A DNA stretch of 34,827 nucleotides. Source: Leptotrichiaceae bacterium (GTDB lineage Bacteria; Fusobacteriota; Fusobacteriia; Fusobacteriales; Leptotrichiaceae). Position numbers and translations under genes: made by a program. The notes beneath the pieces were generated by a model. It did not search any database. It had not been told where the DNA came from and saw only the letters and a list, made by a program, of their open reading frames with translations. The stretch covers positions 1 to 34,827 of the forward strand of contig JAGOWQ010000019.1 of the NCBI GenBank assembly GCA_018060185.1, in the 5' to 3' direction. The stretch's first letter is position 1. Every line of letters begins with the position of its first letter. This document shows, piece after piece, positions 26,843-34,827 of the stretch.

Positions 26843-27922
26843 TTAAAAATTTGAAAATTTGAAAATTGTTTTACTATAATATTTTTCTCCTTTTTCTAAT
26901 ATTTTACTATCAAAATCTCTTATATTTACTCCATTAGGATAATCTTGAGTCTCTATAGCTATTCCTAAATATCTTTTATTTTGATTTCGTTTATTATTTT
27001 CATTATCAAAAACTTCTACTTCATCTAAAAAGTTACCAGTATACAAAACTGCTATTTTCTCTGTAGTAAATACGTCCATCTTTATTCCACTATATAAAGA
27101 TTTTAATATTATTTGAGGTTCATTTTTAATTTCTGACCAATTTAGCTTAAAAGGATGATCATAAGCTCTCGTTATTTTAAATTGATAATTACCTTCACTT
27201 TGCCCTTTTTCTATTCCTTCTTTTATTTTTTTACCTTTAACAAAATCAAAAATACTATTTTCTTCATCTTTCACTTTTAGTAACTTCCCTGTTGGAATAA
27301 TCCCTTCCTTTAATTCACAAATATTATCAGATTTTATTGTAAGTACTTGTTCGTCTCCATTTTCATCTAAATTTCCTGAAAGGTTAAAATAGCTATGATT
27401 TGTTAAATTAACATATGTTTTTTTGTCAGAAATCCCCTCATACTCTATTACCAAACTATTATCGTTTGTTAATGTATATTTTATTTTTATTTTTATATTC
27501 CCTGGATATCCTCCCTCTAAATGTGGACTTTCATAATTAAATTCTACTCCTGATTCAAAAATTTCTACATTAAAAACTTTATTGTTAAACCCAACAAAAC
27601 CTCCATGTATATTATTTTCACCATTATTTTTATCCAATTTATAAGTTATTCCGTCTATTTCAAATTTTGAATTTTCTATTCTACCTGCTGTTCTGCCTAT
27701 TATCATTCCTGGATATGCATTACTTTCTATATATTTTTCTAAACTTTTATACCCTAAAACAACATTTTTCAGTTTTCCATTTTTATCTTTCACATATATT
27801 TCTGTTATTGTTCCACCATAATTTATAGCATTTACTTGAAATCCATTATCATTTTTTATTTTATATTTATAAACTTCAAAATCTTTAAATATTCCAAATA
27901 ATTCTTTTTCCACTCTAATCAT
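26843..27922 (-). CDS. galM: Galactose mutarotase (aldose 1-epimerase)
   Basis: Interconverts the anomers of galactose so that GalK receives the alpha form. 359 residues; family segments [42 protein letters not shown] with the first catalytic histidine, and [14 protein letters not shown] with the second. ATG 27922 overlaps the galK stop (ATGA), so the two genes are translationally coupled. Confidence 0.95.
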   Translation of the reverse strand: MIRVEKELFGIFKDFEVYKYKIKNDNGFQVNAINYGGTITEIYVKDKNGKLKNVVLGYKSLEKYIESNAYPGMIIGRTAGRIENSKFEIDGITYKLDKNNGENNIHGGFVGFNNKVFNVEIFESGVEFNYESPHLEGGYPGNIKIKIKYTLTNDNSLVIEYEGISDKKTYVNLTNHSYFNLSGNLDENGDEQVLTIKSDNICELKEGIIPTGKLLKVKDEENSIFDFVKGKKIKEGIEKGQSEGNYQFKITRAYDHPFKLNWSEIKNEPQIILKSLYSGIKMDVFTTEKIAVLYTGNFLDEVEVFDNENNKRNQNKRYLGIAIETQDYPNGVNIRDFDSKILEKGEKYYSKTIFKFSNF

Positions 27923-29076
27923 AGTATCCTAGCACCTTCACTAACTTCAACTACATAAAAATCAGCTTCATAACCTATTCTTTCTCTATATTTTTTACCT
28001 ATATTTTCTATGAAGTCATCTACTTTATCCTTTTTTACAATACTTACAGTGCATCCTCCAAATCCTGCTCCTGTCATTCTTGATCCAATAACACCTTCTT
28101 GCTTCCAAGCAAGTTCAACTAAAGTATCAAGTTCTAATCCTGTAACTTCATAATCATCTCTTAGGGAAATATGGGATTCGTTCATCAAATCTCCGAATTT
28201 TGAAATATTACCTGCCGATAATTCTTTTTGAGCTATTAAAGTTCTTTGATTTTCATAAACAGCATGTTTTACTCTCTTTCTTCTTATTTCACTTTTTATT
28301 AATTCTTTATTTTCCTCAAATAATTCTATTGTTAATTCTCCAAGGGATTTTATACTCAATTTTTTTTGTAATTCTGAAAGTCCTATTTCACATTCTTCCC
28401 TTCTTTCATTATATTTTGAATCTGCAAGTCCTCTTCTTTTATTTGTATTAGAAATTACAATCAGTTCATTATTTAATACTACAGGTACATATTCATATTT
28501 TAAAGTATTACAATCTAATAAAATTGCATGATCTTTTTTCCCCATTCCAACAGCAAATTGATCCATTATACCAGAATTTACACCTATAAAAATATTTTCT
28601 GTTTTCTGACACAATTTAACCATTTCAATCATATCTATATTAAAATTGAATAAATCCTTTAATATAACTGATGTAAGTATTTCTATTGATGCTGAAGAAG
28701 ATAGTCCTGCTCCATTTGGTATATTACCATAAAATAAGACATCAAATCCTTTATTTACCTCATATCCTGCATCTAAAAACATTTTAATTACTCCTTTAGG
28801 ATAATTTACCCAATCATGTTCTTTTTCATTTTCAAGTTTATCTAATGTAAATTCTATTATCCCTAAATCTTCAAAATTTTCAGAATACATTCTAAATTTA
28901 TTATCATCTCGTTCTTTTACTAATGCAAATGTCCCCCTATCTATAGCACATGGAAATACATTTCCACCATTATAATCAGTATGTTCCCCTATTAAATTAA
29001 CTCTTCCTGGAGAGAAAAATTCCTTTGTATGATTTACTCCAAATTTTTCTTTAAATTTTACTTTTAAGTTTTTCAT
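27919..29076 (-). CDS. galK: Galactokinase
   Basis: GHMP-family kinase that phosphorylates alpha-galactose at C1; 385 residues, normal. Galactose-recognition motif [19 protein letters not shown] near the N-terminus, ATP-binding [11 protein letters not shown], catalytic-base region [20 protein letters not shown], and the C-terminal [17 protein letters not shown] 29076 follows AGGAGG. First gene of the gal cluster, with its own promoter and an upstream element shared with the ROK regulator gene. Confidence 0.97.
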   Translation of the reverse strand: MKNLKVKFKEKFGVNHTKEFFSPGRVNLIGEHTDYNGGNVFPCAIDRGTFALVKERDDNKFRMYSENFEDLGIIEFTLDKLENEKEHDWVNYPKGVIKMFLDAGYEVNKGFDVLFYGNIPNGAGLSSSASIEILTSVILKDLFNFNIDMIEMVKLCQKTENIFIGVNSGIMDQFAVGMGKKDHAILLDCNTLKYEYVPVVLNNELIVISNTNKRRGLADSKYNERREECEIGLSELQKKLSIKSLGELTIELFEENKELIKSEIRRKRVKHAVYENQRTLIAQKELSAGNISKFGDLMNESHISLRDDYEVTGLELDTLVELAWKQEGVIGSRMTGAGFGGCTVSIVKKDKVDDFIENIGKKYRERIGYEADFYVVEVSEGARIL

Positions 29077-29138
29077 AAATTTCCTCCTATAATTAAATTG
29101 TTTTATATAATTTTTAATATTATTATTTTTTATTATTT

Positions 29139-29166
29139 ATTATACCCCAATTTAATTCATTGTCTT
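29139..29166 (-). promoter_or_regulatory. Promoter for galK-galM-galE-galT
   Basis: TATAAT (29139-29144) and a weak -35 AAGACA (29161-29166) at 16-base spacing on the minus strand. The -10 is preceded by AATTGGGG, closely like the ROK-gene promoter (AATTGGG before TATATT). The weak -35 suggests dependence on an activator or on relief of repression. Confidence 0.6.
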
Positions 29167-29190
29167 CAGTTTAATACTGCTTTTATTTAA

Positions 29191-29230
29191 TCTTTTTTTA
29201 CTTTAATTTTTGATTTTAAAAAAGCCTTTA
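29191..29230 (-). promoter_or_regulatory. Upstream element shared with the ROK regulator promoter
   Basis: A 40-base AT-rich block starting 24 bases upstream of the galK -35. Read on the plus strand it has a TCTTTTTT start, a TTAATTTTTG core and an AAAGCCTT end, in the same order as 34293-34332. Distance from -10 to the GCC is 85 bases here and 87 at the ROK gene. Possible binding site for the ROK regulator or another factor. Confidence 0.5.
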
Positions 29231-29292
29231 ATTTACACATTTTAATGCCCTACATATTTATTAACTTTTTTAAAAAAGATTTTTATTATTTT

Positions 29293-29336
29293 AAAAAAAG
29301 CTCTCATTATTTGCGAGTATTCACAAATAATGAGAG
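29293..29336 (-). terminator. Rho-independent terminator of the mgl operon
   Basis: Perfect 13-base stem CTCTCATTATTTG (29301-29313) and CAAATAATGAGAG (29324-29336) with a 10-base loop. On the minus strand it is followed by C and seven T residues. It lies just after the mglC stop. Confidence 0.9.
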
Positions 29337-29348
29337 TTGTATTATTTA

Positions 29349-30374
29349 TTAATTAGATTTTCTATATTTTAATACATCTATTGCAACTGCTGTTATAATT
29401 ATAAGACCTTTTATAATATACTGCCAATAAGGATTTACCCCTATATAAGTAAGACCATAATTAATAAGAGTAAAAATAATTACACCCGCAACTACCCCTG
29501 ATATTTTACCTACTCCACCGCTAAAAGAAACTCCACCAACAACACAAGCTGCAATAGCATCCATTTCATACATATTACCAAGATTATTTGTTGCAGAACC
29601 TATACGAGCTGCTTCTAAAAAACCTCCTATAGCATACATAACTCCTGATAATATATAAACAGTAAGTATTGTTTTTGCAACATTAACTCCTGATACTCGC
29701 GCTGCTTCAGGATTTCCTCCTACAGCAAATAAATTTTTACCAAACACTGTTTTATTCCATAGTGTCCACATAAATAAAATTGCAAATATTGCGTATATTA
29801 TTAAATAAGATAATCTCAATTTACCAATTACAAATACTCCTTGTGCAATTTTTGAATAATGTGGTGCAAATCCTGCTACAGGGGATGATCCTACAAAATC
29901 ATAATAAAGAGAGTTAATTCCATATACAATAACCATTGTTCCCATAGTCGCAACAAAAGGAACAACATTTAATTTTGCAACAATTACCCCTGTCACTAAC
30001 CCTGTAATTGCCCCAATTATAATAACTAATAACAAAACTGCTGGCATAGGTAGTGTTGGAATACCTTTAAATACTTTATTAACATTTGTTATGGATTGTA
30101 ATAATGTTGCAGAAACAAGTGCCGACATCCCTACTTGTCTTCCTACAGATAAGTCTGTTCCTTGTGTAACTATAAGTCCCGCAACTCCTAATGCTATTAT
30201 TATTCTTACAGATGATTGTGTCAAAATATTTTGTATATTTAATAAACTTAAAAATGTAGGGTCTTTCGCTACTATTCCTATTAACAAAAGTAGTAATACT
30301 AAATATATTCCTCCATTTAATATAAACTCCTTTAAATTAAAAAGTTTTATGTTTTTTCCTAATTTGTCTATCAT
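29349..30374 (-). CDS. mglC: Galactose/methyl galactoside importer permease
   Basis: 341-residue membrane protein of the BPD_transp_2 (ribose/galactose) permease class with about ten hydrophobic segments. Family marks include IALGVAGLIVTQGTDLSVGRQVG, NVVPFVATMGTMVIVYG, GGNPEAARVSGVNV and GNMYEMDAIAACVVGGVSFSGGVG. It forms the channel that MglA energises. It begins nine bases after the mglA stop with AGGAGGG upstream. A terminator follows directly. Confidence 0.95.
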   Translation of the reverse strand: MIDKLGKNIKLFNLKEFILNGGIYLVLLLLLIGIVAKDPTFLSLLNIQNILTQSSVRIIIALGVAGLIVTQGTDLSVGRQVGMSALVSATLLQSITNVNKVFKGIPTLPMPAVLLLVIIIGAITGLVTGVIVAKLNVVPFVATMGTMVIVYGINSLYYDFVGSSPVAGFAPHYSKIAQGVFVIGKLRLSYLIIYAIFAILFMWTLWNKTVFGKNLFAVGGNPEAARVSGVNVAKTILTVYILSGVMYAIGGFLEAARIGSATNNLGNMYEMDAIAACVVGGVSFSGGVGKISGVVAGVIIFTLINYGLTYIGVNPYWQYIIKGLIIITAVAIDVLKYRKSN

Positions 30375-30383
30375 TTTTCCCTC

Positions 30384-31898
30384 CTATAAATACTTTGCTG
30401 TCAATTTTAATATTTCTTCTTGGCTTGTTTCTGATGTGTTAACTATTCCAGCAACTCTACCGTTACTCATAACTAGTATTCTATCAGTAACTCCAAGTAG
30501 TTCTGGCATCTCAGATGAAATCATTATAATTCCTTTATCTTTTTCTGCAAGATTTATCATTAATTGATATATTTCAAATTTAGCTCCCACATCTATACCT
30601 CTTGTAGGTTCGTCCATAAGTAATATTTCGGGGTCTGTCAACAACCATCTTCCTATTATTACTTTTTGCTGATTCCCTCCTGATAGACTACCTATATGTG
30701 TTTTTTGAGAAGGCGTTTTTACTCTCATACTATCTATAACCCATTTCGTATCATCAGTTATTTTTTTGTCATCTAAAAGACCTAAAAATGATTTATACCC
30801 CTTTGTATTAGAAATTATTGAGTTAAACTTTATATCTAACATTGAAAATATTCCAGTTGCTCTTCTTTCTTCTGTAATAAGTGCCAGACCATTTTCTGTT
30901 GCATCTTTAGGGTTTTTTATATTAACTTCTTTACCATGTATTTTTATTTTTCCTGATTTTTTTTCCATTACTCCAAATATTGTTTCTACTATATCTGTTC
31001 TTTTTGACCCAACTAGTCCTGCTACTCCTAATATTTCACCTTTATGTAATGTAAAAGAAACATCTTCTATAGATTTTTTTCTTTTTGATGATAAATTTTC
31101 TACTTCCATTATTATTTCAGATGGATTATTAGTTTTTTTAGGAAATCTATTTGTTAAATCTCTTCCTACCATTAAATTAATGATTTGATCTGTATTCAAA
31201 TTTTTAACTTTTTCGGTCGTTACCCATTTTCCATCTCTTAAAATTGTAATTTCATCACAAATTGAAGTTATTTCTTCCATTTTATGAGAAATATATACTA
31301 TCCCTATCCCACTTCCTTGGAGTTTTCTTATTATTTTAAATAAATGCTCTACTTCATTTTCTGTTAAAGATGAAGTCGGTTCATCTAATATTAAGACTTT
31401 TGAATCGTACGAAACTGCTTTTGCAATTTCTAACATTTGCATTTGGGATACTGAAAGCCTGTTTACTTTTGATCTCGGATCTATTTCTATTTCTAGTCTT
31501 TTAAAAATTTCCATCGTATCTTTATACATTTTTTCTTCATCTACAAATACTATTTCTTTTTTAGGATATCTCCCAAGCCAAATATTGTCCATTACAGTTC
31601 TTTGTAAAACTTGATTCAATTCTTGGTGTACCATTGAAACCCCTTTTTCCAAAGCTTCTTTAGAATTTTTGAACTCTATTTCTTCTCCCTCTAAACAAAT
31701 TTTACCACTATCTTTTTTATATATACCGAAAAGGCATTTCATTAAAGTTGATTTTCCAGCTCCGTTTTCTCCCATTAACGCGTGTACACTATTTGGTCTT
31801 ATTTTCAAATTAACATCGTCTAACGCCTTTACACCAGGAAATTCTTTACTAATTCCTTCCATTGTTAAAACATACTCATTTTTTTTAGAATTTTCCAT
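30384..31898 (-). CDS. mglA: Galactose/methyl galactoside importer ATPase (double ABC domain)
   Basis: 504 residues with two ABC domains. The first has Walker [10 protein letters not shown], the MglA-type degenerate signature [15 protein letters not shown] and Walker [12 protein letters not shown]. The second has the degenerate Walker A region [16 protein letters not shown] that is normal for MglA/RbsA, signature [15 protein letters not shown] and Walker [13 protein letters not shown]. The degenerate sites are as expected for the family, not signs of decay. ATG 31898 has GAGAGG six bases upstream. It is separated from mglB by a hairpin. Confidence 0.95.
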   Translation of the reverse strand: MENSKKNEYVLTMEGISKEFPGVKALDDVNLKIRPNSVHALMGENGAGKSTLMKCLFGIYKKDSGKICLEGEEIEFKNSKEALEKGVSMVHQELNQVLQRTVMDNIWLGRYPKKEIVFVDEEKMYKDTMEIFKRLEIEIDPRSKVNRLSVSQMQMLEIAKAVSYDSKVLILDEPTSSLTENEVEHLFKIIRKLQGSGIGIVYISHKMEEITSICDEITILRDGKWVTTEKVKNLNTDQIINLMVGRDLTNRFPKKTNNPSEIIMEVENLSSKRKKSIEDVSFTLHKGEILGVAGLVGSKRTDIVETIFGVMEKKSGKIKIHGKEVNIKNPKDATENGLALITEERRATGIFSMLDIKFNSIISNTKGYKSFLGLLDDKKITDDTKWVIDSMRVKTPSQKTHIGSLSGGNQQKVIIGRWLLTDPEILLMDEPTRGIDVGAKFEIYQLMINLAEKDKGIIMISSEMPELLGVTDRILVMSNGRVAGIVNTSETSQEEILKLTAKYL

Positions 31899-31912
31899 CT
31901 TATACCTCTCTT

Positions 31913-31951
31913 AAAAAGAGCCGCAAATAAGTTATTTTTCTTACTTGCGGC
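31913..31951 (-). promoter_or_regulatory. mglB-mglA intercistronic RNA hairpin
   Basis: As minus-strand RNA, GCCGCAAGUAAG pairs with CUUAUUUGCGGC (31940-31951 with 31920-31931), 12 pairs including one G-U, with an eight-base loop, then UCUUUUU. The plus-strand copy has an A-C mismatch at the wobble position. It looks like a leaky terminator or a 3' decay block after mglB. A second short stem (CTCTT/AAGAG) overlaps the mglA ribosome-site region. Confidence 0.75.
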
Positions 31952-31978
31952 ATTTAATAAATCTAGTTAGTTTTATAA

Positions 31979-32998
31979 TTATTTTTTAAATTGAGCTACA
32001 TTATCTTTATCAACACCAACATAAGGAACTCTAACCGCTTTTTCTTCTAATTTCCATTCTGTTCCATCAATTGGATCTTTCCCTTCACTTAAATTAACTG
32101 ATAAATCTAAAACTGCTTTTGCTTGATTTATACCGTCATTTAACACTGTTCCTGATACCTCACCTGATTCAACTAATGTCAATATTTCTTGTAATGCATC
32201 AACACCATAAATTGGCAATTTTTTTTGATGAGCTTTTAAAGATTCTAACGCTCCGAGAACCATTCCGTCATTATTTGCAATAACTACTTCAATTCTATTT
32301 GAAGTTGGACCTGCTAACCACGCATCCATTTTGTCTTTTGCTTGTGCTGCATCCCACATACCTGTATCTTCTTGTAATTTTTCTGTTTTAATTCCTTTAT
32401 CATTTAATTCTTTAATTACAAATGTTGTTCTAGCTTCAGCATCTGGATGTCCAGGCTCACCTTTTAATAATACATATTGAAGAACACCGTCTCCGTTCAA
32501 GTCATATTTAGAATCTGATTTCCAGTTTTTCTCAATTATTTGACCTTGAATAATTCCAGATTCCTCTGGTTTTGTTCCTACATAATAAGCTTTTTCATAT
32601 GATTTTAACGCTTCCGTTCCAGGGTCTTTATTAAAAAATACTACTGGTATATTAGCTGCCTTTGCTTTATCAATAATAGTTTGACTAGCTGCTGGATCTA
32701 CTAAATTAATTGCTAATACATTTACACCTCTTGATAATAATGCATCTACTTGTTCATTTTGAGTAGCTTGGCTATTTTGAGAGTCGTTCATTATTAATTC
32801 TACATTTCCTCTCTCTTTAGCAAAGTTTTCTAAATCTTTTCTAACTGTTGCCATAAAATTATCGTCATACTTGTAAATAGTAACACCTATTTTTATTTTA
32901 CCTGCTCCAGATGCTCCTCCTTTTGTTTCTCCTGCTTTTTGTCCTCCACATGCTAACAACGTTACCATAGCTATTAGTGCAAAAAAAAGTTTTTTCAT
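31979..32998 (-). CDS. mglB: D-galactose/methyl galactoside binding lipoprotein
   Basis: 339 residues, collinear with E. coli Mgl[89 protein letters not shown] and [12 protein letters not shown] are near identical. The calcium loop DLNGDGVLQ is kept. Unlike the soluble E. coli protein it has a lipobox (LLAC, C17), so it is membrane-anchored, as in other importers of this window. ATG 32998 has AGAGGTG upstream. It starts 44 bases after the ROK regulator gene; no strong promoter of its own is evident, so both may be one transcript. Confidence 0.96.
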   Translation of the reverse strand: MKKLFFALIAMVTLLACGGQKAGETKGGASGAGKIKIGVTIYKYDDNFMATVRKDLENFAKERGNVELIMNDSQNSQATQNEQVDALLSRGVNVLAINLVDPAASQTIIDKAKAANIPVVFFNKDPGTEALKSYEKAYYVGTKPEESGIIQGQIIEKNWKSDSKYDLNGDGVLQYVLLKGEPGHPDAEARTTFVIKELNDKGIKTEKLQEDTGMWDAAQAKDKMDAWLAGPTSNRIEVVIANNDGMVLGALESLKAHQKKLPIYGVDALQEILTLVESGEVSGTVLNDGINQAKAVLDLSVNLSEGKDPIDGTEWKLEEKAVRVPYVGVDKDNVAQFKK

Positions 32999-33042
32999 GA
33001 TTTCACCTCTATATTTTATTTTTTATAAACTATTTTACAATA

Positions 33043-34215
33043 TTATAACTTTAATAATTTTTCTCCTACAAATAAATTATCTATTATTAATGAAATTGCT
33101 CCATAAATACCTATTTTATCCCCTAATTCTGAAAATTTTATATTTATCTTTTTACTAAAATCTTCTAAAAGCATTTTGTCCACACCTTTTTTAAAATACT
33201 TCAAAAATAAATTACCTGTATCTGTTATACTTCCAGATACTATTATATCGTTTACATCAAGTATATTTAATATATTTCCTAACACTTTTCCTATTTCAAA
33301 AGAAGCTTCTTTTATCATAGAATAATAAGGCTCTTCTCTCTTTTTAGCTGATTCATATATCATTTCAATAGTCAAGTTATTTTCTTTTATTTTTTTTTCT
33401 TCTAATATCCATGAAATTTTATCTAATATAGCTTGTTCTGAATACTCTGTTTCTAAGCAACCATATTTTCCACATCTGCATTGAATACTTGAGTTTTCTC
33501 TAACTATAAAATGACCAATTTCACCAGATCCATAATTACTTCCTTCAAATATTTTTCCATTTAAAAATATTGACGATCCCACACCATTTTTTATGTATAA
33601 AAGTATAAAGCTTTTCATATTTTTAGCACAACCATAATAATTTTCAGCAATTAGCATTGCCCTAACATCATTTTCAACAATTATAGGTATGTCATATTTT
33701 TTTTCTAACACTTTCCTAATTTCTAAATTTTTCCATTTGAAGTGGGGAGATAATATTACAGACCCTCTTTTTTTGTCAACTAGTCCATGAGTAGCAAGAC
33801 CAATTCCAATAATATTTTCTCTACTATACTCATCTATGATATGACTTAATTCTTCATCAAGTAATTTCAAAACTTTTTCTTGAGTTTTAAAAGAAAATTT
33901 TCTTTCTTCCACTTTTAAAAATTCCCCATCTAAATTACTAACAGCTATTCTTATAAATCCAACTCCAAGATTTATTCCTATGATTTTTTTGTAATCTTTA
34001 TTTATTTTTAAAGCTATTCTAGGTCGACCACCTGTTGATGATAATATATTTTTTTCTTCTATCAAATTAGCCGTTATTAATTTCTTTATAGCTTTAGATA
34101 TTGCCGCTGGAGTCAATTCTAAAAATTTAGATAAATCAGTTCTAGATATTTTAGAATTTTTTATTATATTTTCTAATATTTGATAGTCTGTGTTATTTAA
34201 ATTTTTTGTTTTCAT
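33043..34215 (-). CDS. ROK-family transcriptional regulator, probable galactose regulator
   Basis: 390 residues. N-terminal winged helix-turn-helix (residues about 8-56, SRTDLSKFLELTPAAISKAIKKL) and a ROK sugar-kinase-like body: IIGINLGVGFIRIAV, GIGLATHGLVD, VENDVRAM, GSGEIGHF (229-236) and the zinc loop CRCGKYGCLE (246-255). This is the NagC/XylR/Mlc architecture of sugar-responsive regulators. Position next to mglB and a promoter resembling that of galK suggest it controls the mgl and gal operons and itself; the sugar ligand is inferred, not seen. ATG 34215 has GGAAG upstream. Confidence 0.88.
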   Translation of the reverse strand: MKTKNLNNTDYQILENIIKNSKISRTDLSKFLELTPAAISKAIKKLITANLIEEKNILSSTGGRPRIALKINKDYKKIIGINLGVGFIRIAVSNLDGEFLKVEERKFSFKTQEKVLKLLDEELSHIIDEYSRENIIGIGLATHGLVDKKRGSVILSPHFKWKNLEIRKVLEKKYDIPIIVENDVRAMLIAENYYGCAKNMKSFILLYIKNGVGSSIFLNGKIFEGSNYGSGEIGHFIVRENSSIQCRCGKYGCLETEYSEQAILDKISWILEEKKIKENNLTIEMIYESAKKREEPYYSMIKEASFEIGKVLGNILNILDVNDIIVSGSITDTGNLFLKYFKKGVDKMLLEDFSKKINIKFSELGDKIGIYGAISLIIDNLFVGEKLLKL

Positions 34216-34239
34216 TTTAATCTTCCTTTTTATACTTTT

Positions 34240-34267
34240 AATATACCCAATTTTTTTACCTTTTCAA
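34240..34267 (-). promoter_or_regulatory. Promoter for the ROK regulator (and possibly mglBAC)
   Basis: On the minus strand TTGAAA (34262-34267), 16 bases, TATATT (34240-34245). AATTGGG lies directly before the -10, as at galK. A further TGTTATAAT at 34342-34350 could be a second, upstream start. Confidence 0.6.
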
Positions 34268-34292
34268 TAATACAAATCAAAACTTTCTTATC

Positions 34293-34332
34293 TCTTTTTT
34301 AACTAAGTTAATTTTTGGTTTTTAAAGCCTTA
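34293..34332 (-). promoter_or_regulatory. Shared upstream element with an embedded palindrome
   Basis: Counterpart of 29191-29230, beginning 25 bases upstream of the -35. It contains a perfect palindrome TTAACTAAGTTAA (34299-34311) that is absent from the galK copy, followed by the shared AATTTTTG core and AAAGCCTT end. Candidate operator. Confidence 0.5.
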
Positions 34333-34417
34333 TTTTATCTTATTATAACACATTTTCACTTTTTTAACTTATTAAAAATATTTTTATTGTATTATTATTC
34401 CAATTAAGAAAATAAAT

Positions 34418-34452
34418 AAAAAAATTCCATCTAACAATAGACGGAATTTTTT
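34418..34452 (-). terminator. Terminator of the autotransporter gene
   Basis: AAAAAATTCCATCT (34419-34432) pairs with AGACGGAATTTTTT (34439-34452); the single non-Watson-Crick position is a G-U pair only in minus-strand RNA. A T run follows on that strand. It lies 27 bases after the stop codon. Confidence 0.8.
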
Positions 34453-34479
34453 ATTTATGTGATTTATAAAATTAAACTA

Positions 34480-34827
34480 TTAGAATACAGCTTTTAACCC
34501 TATTCCTCCTCTTATGTTCTCTCCTTTTGTATCATATCCTGCATTAAATGTTACTCCAAATCTTGTGTTCTCTACCCCTAATTTAAAGTCTGCCTTGAAG
34601 TTTCCTTTTCTATCTTCTTTTTCTCCTCTTATGTTAAAGTAGTCTGCTCCTGTATATCCAACTCTTGCTTTATTTTCTCCATCTGCTACTTTTCCTAACT
34701 CATTCTCATAAGCTACTCCTAAGCTTGCCACTAAATTAGTCTTTACTGCCATCGGTTGTTTGTATTTAAACTCTACTCCCACTTCTGGCTTGATTGAGTA
34801 GTAATCATTTCCTTTTACTTCTAATCT
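34480..34827 (-). CDS. Autotransporter beta-barrel C-terminus, 5' end beyond the window
   Basis: The frame is open to the right edge; 115 codons and the stop are visible. Alternating hydrophobic/polar beta strands (YYSIKPEVGVEFKYKQP, TNLVASLGVAYENELG, GNFKADFKLGVENTRFGVTFNAGYDTKGENIRGGIGLKAVF region) and a terminal phenylalanine are the C-terminal signature of outer-membrane barrels inserted by BAM. The pattern with ENELGKV and NIRGGIG is that of type V autotransporter translocator domains common in Fusobacteriota. A GTG at 34782 is an internal valine, not the start. The passenger and its function are outside the window. Confidence 0.85.
   Translation of the reverse strand, partial: RLEVKGNDYYSIKPEVGVEFKYKQPMAVKTNLVASLGVAYENELGKVADGENKARVGYTGADYFNIRGEKEDRKGNFKADFKLGVENTRFGVTFNAGYDTKGENIRGGIGLKAVF

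Noticed and set aside
30766..31188. A 140-codon open frame on the plus strand inside mglA.
   Set aside because: It is antisense to a well-conserved ABC ATPase, has no ribosome site or recognisable product, and reflects the skewed base composition.
30384..31898. Degenerate Walker A and signature sequences in mglA considered as gene decay.
   Set aside because: The same degenerate forms (GLVGxKRTD, SVSQMQM) are normal for functional MglA/RbsA proteins.

Overview
The window is very AT-rich DNA (my estimate by eye is well under 30% G+C) in which 22 of the 26 intact or edge-truncated genes lie on the minus strand. Strong AGGAGG ribosome sites, a Gram-negative type autotransporter beta-barrel end, lipoproteins with an SC or AC lipobox, a Firmicutes-type GalT and the mglBAC and bioY gene types point to Fusobacteriota, most likely Leptotrichiaceae (Leptotrichia, Sneathia or Streptobacillus type). 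That assignment is inference from gene content, not from a marker gene.

Layout. 1-4776 is housekeeping: a dGTPase (dgt, cut by the left edge) and a pnp-pgsA-yggT operon with a near-consensus promoter. A divergent promoter drives a TtcA-type tRNA thiolation gene. At 5844-6814 lies a decayed divergent pair: an Rrf2-family regulator with two frameshifts and an FMN-binding (pyridoxamine-phosphate oxidase fold) gene with a stop codon and a frameshift. Next come hchA (deglycase/glyoxalase III), an HflX GTPase with an N-terminal JAMM-like motif, and a secreted protein of unknown function with two similar halves. At 10899-14837 is a three-gene ABC importer of the FbpABC/AfuABC type; its binding protein looks more like the hexose-phosphate AfuA group than a classical iron binder. 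An MgtC-family gene and a bioY-membrane protein pair diverge from a 348-base spacer. At 17146-24002 is a minus-strand run of mixed metabolism: glpK, an M29 aminopeptidase, thioredoxin, an Ogg2-type DNA glycosylase, a Cof-type phosphatase, a threonine aldolase and a TPR/Sel1 protein.

The right third (24066-34332) is a complete galactose system. MglB, MglA and MglC bring in galactose or methyl-galactoside. GalM, GalK, GalT and GalE turn it into UDP-glucose and glucose-1-phosphate by the Leloir pathway. A ROK-family transcription factor sits immediately upstream of mglB. Both blocks end in clear rho-independent terminators. The galK promoter and the ROK-gene promoter share -10 surroundings and an AT-rich upstream element at almost the same distance, which suggests one regulon. 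The window ends inside an autotransporter gene.

The points most worth a second look are the JAMM motif fused to HflX, the shared galK/ROK promoter architecture, strand-specific hairpins just after the binding-protein gene in both importer operons, the two-repeat secreted protein, and the decayed Rrf2/flavoprotein pair.
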